Assembly (NCBI GenBank): GCA_951394045.1
Contig: OX595996.1
Coordinates: forward strand, 868,001 to 932,000
Reading direction: 5' to 3'
DNA from: Nitzschia sp. DOCU1
Taxonomy: Eukaryota; Bacillariophyta; Bacillariophyceae; Bacillariales; Bacillariaceae
DNA length: 64,000 nt
Shown here in pieces: positions 9,114-18,528 of this stretch. The notes beneath the pieces were generated by a model, which was not told the origin of the DNA, did no database searches, and was given only the letters and a program-made list of their open reading frames with translations. Position numbers and translations under genes: made by a program. Every line of letters starts with the position of its first letter. Positions within the stretch are counted from its first letter, which is position 1.

Positions 9114-10301
9114 TGCTATTGAATTTGGATTCCCAACACCAACACTGAAAGAATCTGCGACACGGTTGAATTATTTCCGTCGCACGTCAAAATGCCACAG
9201 CTCTCATCCGCCGATGCCGCTATTCGAGCTGCCAAAGACCTGACATCGGCATTGGCCAATCCGCATCCGGCTGCCCCCTACTTCAACATTGGAGATGAGC
9301 AAATCACTGCTATCAAAGAGTTAGCCATGATTTTTGGCGCCACACTTCCAAGGGTGGACCCAAAGAAACATCCACCTGCCACCGCCGCAGCAGCACTCAC
9401 TGAAGTCCCATCTCCGAGGGTGCCGAATCCAACCATACTGACGCAAGCCATCCCCGACACGCCCTTGACCACCATGTTTGAAGCTCCAGGCCCACAATAT
9501 GGAAAGAAAGTCCAGACCGTGGCACCACCTGACTTGACCCCACGTCTCACCAAAGAAGAAGTCACCCGAATCCAACAAATCATTGGTACCAATCTGTTCT
9601 ACGCTCGGGGAGTTGATCCGACCATGCTCATGACCCTCAGTGAAGTAGCACCGCAACAATGCAATGCAACCAAACAAACCAAAGCCGATGTGAAGCAGTT
9701 CTTGGACTATTGTGCCATGCACCCCGACGCCGTTATCCGATTCAAAGCCAGCAACATGAAACTCAAAGGACACAGTGACGCCAGCTACCTCACCTCCCTT
9801 GCAGCACGCAGCCGGGTTGGTGGCCACTGGTACCTAGGAAAACGTAACGGTCCAGATTTCTTCAATGGCCCCGTTCTCAACGTTTTGGGCATTCTGCGCC
9901 TGGTCGCATCTTCAGCCTCGGAAGCAGAAATCGGCGGCCTCTTCGTCAACATGAAGGAGGGTATCATTCTCCGCCAAACTCTTGCAGACATGGGCTACCC
10001 GCAGACAACCACCCCGATCATTACCGACAACTCCACAGCGAATGGGATCACCAATGCCTCCATAAAACCCAATCGCTCACGAGCCATCGACATGCAATAC
10101 CATTGGATCCGCGACCGTGTCACCGAGAAAGACTTCGAAGTCAAATGGGAGCCGGGACAAACCAACTTAGCCGACTATTTTACCAAGCATCATTTGGCTG
10201 CGCACCACCAACGTATGTGGCCTCTCTATCTTCATTGTCCCCCATCCGAGTTAAAGTTGCACTCAGCCATCAAAGACGTCCTCGACTTGCACTGCAAGGG
10301 T
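9114..10301 (+). pseudogene. copia pol: connector and RNase H, reverse transcriptase deleted
   Basis: Continues in the same frame as 7707-9113. The open part begins at about 9192 (MPQLSSADAA) and runs into the 3' LTR. The connector (PYFNIGDEQITAI) passes, over about 100 residues, straight into QIIGTNLFYARGVDPT, a segment normally found after the reverse transcriptase. RNase H is recognisable from SDASYL, SSASEAEIGGL, TDNSTANG and NLADYFTKHH. The palm and YVDD-type motif are absent, so the polymerase was lost without shifting frame. Confidence 0.85.
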
Positions 10302-10302
10302 G

Positions 10303-10485
10303 TGTTGAACTTCCCTCCGCTCAGCTCACGTCATCCAGTGCAACTCGAGCCGGCCGGCCATGCCGGCGGGCGCGCAAGCCAGCCAATGGTCACCAACGGT
10401 CACCTGTCGGCCGCCAATGCGCACATCACTCAACTCTGGAGCAACCCCTCATTAATTTAGTTTGCTCCCCGTTATCGTATCCTCA
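10303..10485 (+). repeat. 3' LTR (183 bp)
   Basis: TGTTGAAC...ATCCTCA, preceded by the purine-rich AAGGG. It carries a 10-bp insertion relative to the 5' LTR, apparently a local duplication around CCAATGGTCA. Confidence 0.92.
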
Positions 10486-10490
10486 CGAAG
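10486..10490 (+). other. Target-site duplication CGAAG, right
   Basis: Matches 6274-6278 and closes the element boundary. Confidence 0.9.
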
Positions 10491-10502
10491 AAGAAAGACG
10501 GG

Positions 10503-10570
10503 TGTCAGAAAATGATGTGTTGACGTCACAGAAGTCCATCGAGTCGACAAGTCCGTTTAGTCATCTGCAC
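10503..10570 (+). repeat. Fragment of another copia LTR (5' end only)
   Basis: About 65 bases starting TGTCAGAAAATGATG align with the start of the LTR at 58946 (TGTTGGAAAATGAGG), including the shared TCCATCGAGTCGACA and GTCCGTTTAGTC blocks. It stops where homology to the gametolysin E locus starts. Confidence 0.75.
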
Positions 10571-10962
10571 TATGAATGCCAAGGGGGCATGGTGTGCTTC
10601 CAGCGAGATAACTTGGAGACCGTCCCAGGTTGCTTGAGTTCCAGCCAAAGCTACTCCAGCTATGATTACTGCTACCGCCACTATCCGACGTACGGACCAT
10701 TGACATTTGTTGGCGATGGCTTGACAAATCTGGGAGTCTGCCAGGGAGATTGTGATTTGGATAGCGACTGTAAGCCTGGGCTCAAGTGTTATCAGGTGAG
10801 TGAGCAAAGTGTTGATTTGGAGCATAGCCGATCGGGTGCAAGCACTTGCCGTTTCTTTGAATCACTTGCTTTCAGCGAGGAACTGGAAAGGTTCCGGGAT
10901 GCAACGGAACTGATTATCCGGATTGGGATTTTTGTTACAATCCCACTCAAGGTCTTCCGTAA
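10570..10962 (+). pseudogene. 3' fragment of gametolysin E copy
   Basis: Two exon-like parts, 10570-10795 and 10876-10962, separated by a GTGAGT...TTTCAG intron, correspond to the last two exons of gene E. They encode the paired Cys modules (CQGDCD...CKPGLKCYQ, then PGC...DFCYN and a stop at 10960-10962). There is no promoter, signal peptide or catalytic part. The fragment is joined on the left to an LTR remnant. Confidence 0.85.
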
Positions 10963-11205
10963 ACAAAGAGACATGAATCATCCAACCATCAATATCATCA
11001 GCTTCTGTCATTGACGAAGACGGCCCTGAACAATCGGCGAAATTCGTAGTTACATGTGTAAAATTATATACTGCTCCAAGCAAACGATAAGCCATGACTT
11101 GCAATACAACTTTCTTCTGGCCTCTCTGCTTTTCAATCGATTGTTGTACATTCCACGTATTCTCATCGCATCCAAGTAGTGTGCGCATTTTGAGACTTTT
11201 GATCT

Positions 11206-12010
11206 TCATTTCCCACCACCCTGCTGCCCTCCGCCCGCCCCACCCGTGAAACCACGATGGCCTATATTGTTGCGACTCTTCATCGGTACAGACCCCAAAA
11301 TCTGTTTGGTATTGGAAGTGCCACCCTCTGTTGCATCATCGGTTGCCATTGTCGTATCCACAGTTGTCATGTAGGGGAAAGATTCAGCGTACGCTCCTCT
11401 AAATGCAAGAGGTAGAGGAATTGGAATGTTGCCGCCTATGAGTGTGCCAACGTTGGAGAGTTGACTTGGTGGGATGGGCGTTAAGATGTACAAGAGTTGC
11501 TTCTTCCAATCGATGCTCTGAACAATCCCAAAGCTGAGGCATTTGCTTTGGTGGTCACTGCAACGCCCCACTAGACCCCCATTTAACGCTTTCAGCAGTT
11601 GTGTATTTCCTTCTTGCCTGTGCCATTCCGCTGAAATATCTTCATTCGAGTGGCTACAACAAATAGCGTCCACTGAAATGCAATAGGGGCATTCTTGAGC
11701 CAGATAGCACGCCAGATTACATTCATCATCTCCAGACCCACCCTGTTTGCAACTGTTTGCCAGGAAGAAATGCAAGTGAATCCCAAAGATCCAACATGTG
11801 TGGTCCAAAGCATGCGGCCAACCGAAGCAATCGCAGTGTCAAGGCTGGAATAGTACATGGCGTCACATGTTTCGTACAGACATCCAAGAAGAAGAGTTGT
11901 GTTGATACCGTTGGAACCATTTCGGGCCCCGCTTCGCTGTTGTCATCGACGCTTGCTGGAGAAGCGACCAAGTGTGACAAATCAAAGGTCTTGGCTTTGG
12001 TATCACCCAA
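11206..12010 (-). pseudogene. NOL9/GRC3-like kinase, C-terminal fragment with frameshift
   Basis: Corresponds to roughly residues 366-637 of the intact kinase at 37426-39339. A one-base insertion (three G instead of two after GGGT, near 11735) shifts the frame between LQTGW and SGDDECN, giving two overlapping pieces, 12010-11726 and 11808-11206. Walker A and the whole N-terminal half are absent. It is clearly non-functional. Confidence 0.9.
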
Positions 12011-12049
12011 AAGCTGACATACGCAAGGGATTGGTTTGGAGGTTGGAGA

Positions 12050-13069
12050 ATGGCGGTGGTAAAATGATAAGGGGCTCCCGCTCCCTTATTTTGCTCCCTC
12101 ATTGTTTCTAAGCATTTGTCCCGTTCGCATTGGTCAATTTAGTTGACTACGTCGACTTAATCTCCCTCAGCATTGCGATGATCTGTCAAAGGAATCAGGT
12201 ACTACTTGAGAGGTGGGTTTATGATACATACATGGAGCACCAATCCTTTGATTAGAAACATGGAAGTCTGCCCGGTTGCAACTCGACTATCCCGCAAGAA
12301 GCAGTCTTTTGTGATAGTATTAGTAGGATCATTGCTGTTCTTGTTCTTGTTGCTCCTCCTCTAGTAACTGCTCGATGATCGCCACGCACACTCTTCCTTG
12401 CTGCTTCACCAATAGTACTAAAGCAGCAACGAAGAGTGTGAGCTATCCATTTAGCAGCTACTTTACTAGCAGTACTAGCTATTACTACGCTCTAGTACCC
12501 CTCCTCTCATTCATAGTACCGCCCAGATACTAGCACTACTACTACTACTACTAGTACAAAACAGGGCAACAGACCCTGATAGAATAGCTTAAATGTCGGC
12601 AGCCGGAGCTCCATTTCCAGATTTCACCGAGCTCGTCTACGCCTTCGCAAGCTCGCGCTTTGTTGGTGCGCTCGCTGCAACTACTACTAGTAGTACTACT
12701 ATTTAAAGCACAGACTACTAGTATTAGTACGATGATACTACCTGCTGGTAGTAATAGCTAGCTAGTAAAATCTTGTGCTGGCTACTTTCTCGTGGTAGAA
12801 CGCTCTAGTAGTAGTGATTGCTACTAGTACCGGTACTACGCCGCCTTTGACGACAGCGACGCCTTCAACTTTCTTCCCCCCTCGTCGCACCAATCGCTAG
12901 TAGCTACTATTTTCCATTTCAATGATGAATGGGCGCGGATATGAAAAGAAACCAAAAGAACGTCGCCGGCGGGGAATGTGGGATCGCCAGAGGTCTCGTG
13001 ATTTTCGGGAACTGGGTGGGAAATTGCGACGCCACGATCGAAAGCCGTAAAAAATAATGCAATGAGAAC
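12050..13069. other. Noncoding stretch rich in CTA/TAG trinucleotide tracts
   Basis: No credible gene. About 12180-13030 is similar to 17290-17830 (shared blocks around GAGCACCAATCCTTTGATT and CCCGCAAGAAGCAGTC), so it belongs to the duplicated unit upstream of genes B and C. From 12345 to 12840 the sequence is dense in ACTACTAGTA-type tracts. Confidence 0.6.
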
Positions 13070-13745
13070 CTATTCTTTACCACGAGGCTGGGATCTCGAT
13101 GGAACTTCCGGCAGAACGTTGTAGCTATTTGGAAAGCACGGGGATTGAAACATTGAAGTCACAGCGGCCTCGATAAATGTCGTGGAATTATTACACGTTT
13201 TCGCGTTCTCCTCGTTAGAGGAACATCCAAGATGCTCGAGGGGAATTTTAGCTTGGACCCTCTCCCTGTAACCACCAAATACTTCCACAACGGAAACAAT
13301 GGACAAAACCGTTATTAAAGGTTATTCATAAAGCGCAGGAACCCACGCGCGTGCTGCGCGACGCAGCCGATCCCCCCAATGTTACTTCCTTCGGAGTAGC
13401 CATGTGGCTCCACTTCTCACAAAAACAACATCATGGTTAAGTCGACTGCAAGTTACCCCCCTCTTGACCGCCCTGTTTCGGCCCTTACCAGCACACAACC
13501 TCAGGTTTTTCATGATGCTGCTGGCGCAGTACTATGTTTTGTACCACCCTGATGCTTTGCTCATCTTGTGGAGCATGTTTCCGTTGTCGAAATATTTGGT
13601 GGTTACAGGGAGAGGGTCCCTGATTTATGCTATCACGCCCAATACGTTTCTTTAAATAATGCATCTCGAGGTATTATTTATGCTCCACGTCTGGCTCCGA
13701 CGGGCCCAAGGCTCTGATGGGCCCAAACTCACATCGCTCCCATTT
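13070..13745 (-). repeat. Dispersed noncoding repeat upstream of gene B, split by an inverted-repeat element
   Basis: Reverse-orientation copy of the repeat at 1921-2235. The left part 13070-13254 ends in TTTTAGCTTG and the right part resumes at TTTATGCTATC (about 13625), separated by the 365-bp element described next. It serves as the empty-site reference for the LTR at 1765-1920. Confidence 0.7.
13255..13619. mobile_element. Short element with 44-bp terminal inverted repeats (MITE-like)
   Basis: The ends 13255-13298 and 13576-13619 are inverted repeats matching at 42 of 44 positions, starting GGACCCTCTCCCTGTAACCA. The 277-bp interior has no credible gene. The element interrupts the dispersed repeat between blocks that are adjacent in copies A and C, so it is a secondary insertion. 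No clear target duplication is visible. Family unknown. Confidence 0.75.
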
Positions 13746-14103
13746 CCGCCACTTTTACTCGACGTCCAGAAATGCCTCTACTAGTTTGTGACTGCGTCTT
13801 AGGATTGTATTTATTCTAGAGTCAACTATCGGATTCTCCCAAGATTGCAAAGCAATAGTAGCTGGACGCGCACAGAATACGATTGCAGCCCCTTTCCATA
13901 TATATTTGCGGGTACTATGCATTCAAGAACCCGAATATCGCATCCGGAGAACCACCCTTCTCAGGTCGGTTGACTTTGATGCGAAACGTCCACTCCAAAC
14001 TGCTAGGAAATATGACGAAAGATTTACTGTTGACAATCTCACAAAAATCTGAAACGATCGGCCCCCATTCTATCATTCTGAGCCTGAGAAAGCATACTAC
14101 ACT
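13746..14103 (+). promoter_or_regulatory. Upstream region of gametolysin B
   Basis: No gene. About 13985-14103 is nearly the same as 26970-27089 upstream of gene D, and the whole is the B/C/D promoter class, different from A and E. A TATATAT run lies near 13899, too far upstream to be called a core element with confidence. Confidence 0.45.
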
Positions 14104-16812
14104 ATGAAAGTAGCAACAGTGCCCGCACTCATTGTTGCTTCCGTAATCTTATCCATCGCGGCTGCAAACGCCGACACCGTGAGTATTGAACAGGCTAGCA
14201 ACAACCAGGACATGTTATGAAGCTACGATAATCTCACTGTTGCCTTCCTTCATCCAATGATCTACAGGAACGCAAAGTCGTGCGACGTCGCCGCTTGATT
14301 CAAAGCGAAGAATGCATCCTCAGCAAACTGGAGAAGCAATTTGAAGATAACTCGAGCGAAGTCAAGTGGCGGTGCGAGCTCACCGATGCTGATGCCGCAA
14401 ACGCCGGGAAGAGATTTGTTGATATCGAAGGATTGGATGAAGCAGATTTAGAAAACATGCGAAGTGGCGTCAGCACTTTGCTCGCGGACGGAGCAACAAT
14501 TGCCAACGGTAAGCTGAGTGTTCCTGAGGGATCCAAGAAATCTTTCGGAAAGGCCGAGCCGAGAGGCCCGGCTGCCAAAGGAAAACAAAGCAAGAGCAGC
14601 GGAGCTGGCAAAACCCAGCGTGACTTGGCGCCGTACCAAGACCAACACCTTGTCCTGGCTGTTCGGGTCAAAGCTAACGACAGTACCACCACAGCTACGA
14701 CCACCACCATCAGCGACAAAGTCTTTGGAACATCTGGCGACATCGTTAATCTAAGAGAAAGGATCCAGTCATGCTCTTATGGTGAAATGACCATGGAACC
14801 ATTCAACGGAGTATCCACCAAGGGCCCGCAGATTTCAAACGGTGTTGTAGAAGTGGCTGTAAACATCAACGTCAATGGTAAAGACGATGGAGCTGTCGCA
14901 GACGCTGTCGTCGCTGCTCTCGAAGGATCGCTTGGTAATCTTGCAAATCAATTCGACCATGTCATGCTGTGTCTGCCTCCTGGAACGGCGGGTGGCTGGA
15001 TTGCGTGGGGTAAGTATCGGATGACACCCAAGTACATGTTGATGAAGTACTCTGAATTCTCACCCTTGCTCTCGGGCGCACCTATAGCCAACTTGGGCGG
15101 CTGGCTTTCCGTCTACAACAACAATTGGTGTACCTATCCAAGTGCCCAGGTTCACGAGGTACGTTAATCGCACAGCCGATATGGACAGCAAACATTCCCG
15201 AATGACAATTTCTAACGCTTGCTTTAGGTGGGACACAACCTCAACTTGGATCACGCATGGGAGGGAGGAGTTGAGTACGATGATCAAACCGGGATGATGG
15301 GATACAGTTACTCCGACGATACCACGTACATGTGCTACAACCCAGCCAAAAGCTGGCAACTGGGATGGTACAATAACAAGCGCGAGTCCTTGAACTTCCG
15401 CAAGCGTGGAGGATTCAACGGAAAGCTCATCGGAGTCACTGACTACCAGAACACGGGAGCCGTAGGAATGTATGTCAACGTCAAGGTCGACAGCTCAACG
15501 CCAACGGATGTCTATGTTGGGTTCAATCGTCAAGCAGGCATCAACAGCGGAACACAGGAGGCCGGAAATCAGGTGACCGTGACGACCCAAACAGCCCAAC
15601 AAAAGTCTGAACTGGTGGGCAGGCTTAGCCAAGGAGCCACCCATACCATCTCCAACTTTGATGGGACGGGCAAGAAACTGTTCGTCAAGGTCAACCAGAT
15701 CAATACGGCAGCCAGCCCTCCCTTCGCTGATGTCGACATTTACCTTGAAGGCTGCCCTCCTGGTACTTGTGGTGCGGCCTGTAACTCGTGCTGCGCCAAC
15801 TCGGACTGCAACCAAGCAAATGCTTGTGCGGTTGGCACGTGCCAAGCAGGCACTTGCAGCTATGATACATCCGCTTGCCCTGGCAACTTTGTTCTGAAGC
15901 TCAAAACTGATAGCTACCCAAGTGAGACGTCGTTTCAAGTCACCGACCAATGCAACGGCGGGGTGGTCAAGGTGTCCCGCAGCTCGTATCCGAACGCCAA
16001 TACACTTTACACAAACTCGGCTACCCTCGGTCAATCATGGTACAAGCTGACTGTGCGAGATTCTTTCGGTGAGTACCTCGCAATGGGTTTCAAGCTTGCA
16101 ATGTTGAATGTTTGACTTACATTGAATTGTTCCTCATTTATCACCCATAGGCGATGGGCTGTGCTCTTCTAGTGGGTGTGGGGATTTCACAGCGACATTT
16201 GACGGGGTGGAAGTAGCGTCCGATGGTGGCGACTTCAACGACGATATTTCTTTCTTCTTTGGAACGAAATGTGGCTCTACACCCGCGACGCCCGCACCAG
16301 TGACCCCAACTCTAGTCACACCAACAACCGCTCCCGTTGCCCCACCAGCATCCTGGAAGCCTATCTTTTCCGACACTTTTCAAAGTGGTTTTACCATCTT
16401 CAAGGCCGCCAGCAGCACGGAATGCAAAATTGCTAGTATCGGCTACGGAAGCTCCAAAAGTATGGAACTAAACGCCGGCAAGACCACTTCATACGGCTAT
16501 ACCGCTTTGAACTATGACGTCTCTACCTCCACCAGTCTCCGCGCCAGCTTTTACCATTACACCCAAAGTTTGGTGACAGGCGACAAGTTCTACCTCGAAT
16601 ACAAGACGAACCTCGCCGACTGGGTCTCAGTGGGCACATTCACCTATGGCACTGCCCCTTTGACGAGCAATAAAGTATGGCGGTCGTCTGGTATCATAAC
16701 ATGGGAACGTCCTTCGGGGGTGACCTGGGTGAATCTTCGTGTTCGATCTGCCTTCAGCACGAACAAGAAGAAGGTCAACTTCGATAACTTTGTCTTTGAA
16801 GCGTTTTCATGA
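14104..16812 (+). CDS. Gametolysin-like secreted metalloprotease (M11 family), copy B
   Basis: Exons 14104-14178, 14268-15009, 15088-15158, 15228-16068, 16151-16812, all GT-AG; 2391 nt, 796 aa, no stop. Signal peptide MKVATVPALIVASVILSIAAANA, RRRR segment, zinc motif HEVGHNLNLDH at about 295-305 split by intron 3, MMGYS Met-turn candidate, Cys-rich part and one GDGLCSS-type domain. The Pro-Thr linker is short and degenerate (about 26 residues), and the protein goes straight into the C-terminal module of A type (WKPIFSDTFQSGF). It lacks the second GDGLCSS domain, making it the shortest copy. Secreted wall- or glycoprotein-directed proteolysis is inferred from the family. Confidence 0.88.
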
Positions 16813-17839
16813 ATAATCTAGTAGTACCATCACATCATAGTCAAAAACAAAAGTGCGGACGTTCATTAGCTTCTCGACACATCATCTTTGTTCGCCCTCT
16901 CTCACCATCATTGCTTAGAGTTGAGGGAGTGCTATCACGCTAGCAAATGCATGGCGTGCCGGGAGCGGCGACACGCGGAGGTCGGTCTCATATTTTCGAA
17001 GGATTATTCGGCGTTTACAAACAATCGAAGAAGTCGCAAAGGATGACCCTCGCTCATCATCGATTGATTGATTCTTTTTTTTCATTCGCGGACGATGTTC
17101 AATGTCGCTCATGCGCGATGCGTCACCGTTCAACCGTGAACCGGGAGGGGGTTTTGAGTTTCTCGGTGCGTCGCCCGTTGCTCTTACGGCGTCAAAAGCA
17201 CGCCTCAGAATTCAAAAGTGCTGCAGGCCGACTAGTAATCCGCCAATCCATCGATTCACATCCGACAAAACGATCCCAACACTGATCATTTGTCATACCT
17301 GGTATTACTTTTACTTGAGGTGGGCTTCTGATATGTAAAGAAGAGCACCAATCCTTTGATTTGTAACAACAAAGGGAGTCTGCCGTTACCAACTCGACTA
17401 GTATCCTCCCGCAAGAAGAAGCAGTCTGTTCCGCCGATAGTACTACTAGTAGTAGGATCATTCCTGTTGCTGTTCTTGTTGTTGTTGTTGTTGTTCTTGC
17501 TCTACTAACTGCTGGATAGTAGCTTGGGGCACTCTTCTTCCTCGATGTTTTACTAATGCTAGTAGTAGTAGTGCTAGTAGCAGTGACAGTAGTAGTAGAG
17601 CAATTCCTATGCTCCTCTAGTAGACAGAGTACCCCTCCTTCTTACCGCCGCCCAAATAAACTTTCTTTCCTCGTCGTCGCAGTTGCTGCTATTTTCCATT
17701 TCAATGCTGAATGGTGACGAGTGGCGGATATGAAATGAAAAGAAACCAGAAGAACGTTGCCGGCGGGGAATGTTGGGACGCCAGGGTTTTGTGATTTCGG
17801 GAACGGGGTGGGAAATTGGCTGGGACGCCACGATAGATC
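16813..17839. other. 3' flank of gene B and upstream repeat block of gene C
   Basis: No gene. 16813-17030 matches the 3' flank of gene A and includes the unoccupied counterpart of the CGAAG target (near 17020-17032). 17290-17830 matches 12180-13030 and contains TAG/CTA and GTT microsatellite tracts (17440-17600). Confidence 0.6.
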
Positions 17840-18130
17840 ACCGTAAGCTATTCTTTATCACGAGGGCTGGGATCTCGTCCTCTCTTCTTCAAGTACTACC
17901 AGTAGTACTTGAAAAAGAAGCTATTTGGAAAGTCAACAAGAAGAGGGGAGTGAAACATTGAAGTCACACCGGCCTCGACAAACCTATCACCCCGGGGGTT
18001 CGTGGAGCTATTTATCTGTCCCGTTCTCGTTGAAGGAACATCCAAGATGCTCGAGGGAAGTTTTAGCTTGTCAAATTAATTTATGCTATCACGCCCAATA
18101 CGTTTCTTGATGCATTTTAGGGTAATATAT
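17840..18130 (-). repeat. Dispersed noncoding repeat, copy upstream of gene C
   Basis: Reverse-orientation copy with GAACATCCAAGATGCTCGAG, TTTTAGCTTGTCAAAT and CACGCCCAATACGTTTCTT blocks. It contains a small perfect hairpin, TTCAAGTACTAC-CA-GTAGTACTTGAA, at 17888-17913, absent from the other copies. Confidence 0.65.
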
Positions 18131-18528
18131 ATGCTGTCCGCCAGGGGAACCAAGAACCCCCTCCACGCACGTCGGGCTCCAAAGGGCCCATTCTCTGCTA
18201 CTGCCTCCACTTGTTACTTAACGTCTGAATATAATTTGCGACTGCATGTTAGGATTATAATGGTGCTTGCCAGAGCAAACTATCGTATCCTATCAAATGC
18301 AAAGCATATGTAACTGGACAGAGTCATCAAAATGATTCCAGGGCAACGCGCATTGCAGCCCCCTTTCTATTTATCGATTTATGCATCCGGCAAGACCGCA
18401 CCCGGCGAACCACACCTTTCTTTCCTAGCTCTGACAAAAGCAAAAAGGAAACTCCGAACTTATAAGAAATACAATCTCACAAAAATCTGAAACCGCCCCC
18501 GTTCTGAGCCCGAGACACAAACTAAACT
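18131..18528 (+). promoter_or_regulatory. Upstream region of gametolysin C
   Basis: No gene. Nearly the same as 26590-26975 upstream of gene D. It ends with CCCGAGACACAAACTAAACT directly before the start codon. Confidence 0.45.

Larger units (their letters stand above)
6279..10485 (+). mobile_element. copia-type LTR element lacking a reverse transcriptase domain (4.2 kb)
   Basis: Complete-ended insertion with LTRs 6279-6451 and 10303-10485 and flanking CGAAG. The order inside is gag with knuckle, protease, integrase core, a connector and RNase H, with no reverse transcriptase between integrase and RNase H. The two LTRs differ by about five substitutions and one 10-bp insertion, so the copy is old enough to have diverged. 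Coding frames contain two compensating frameshifts in gag (near 6680 and 7075) and in-frame TGA codons at 7704 and 9111. It would need another element's polymerase to move. It sits in the 3' flank of gametolysin A. Confidence 0.92.
10570..12040. repeat. Inverted segmental duplicate of the NOL9/gametolysin-E junction
   Basis: This stretch matches the reverse complement of about 38510-39975. Gene order is kept: the last exons of gametolysin E, here on the plus strand, face the 3' half of the NOL9-like kinase, here on the minus strand. The two gene fragments are listed separately. Homology fades just beyond the CTGACATAC at about 12015-12050. Confidence 0.9.
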
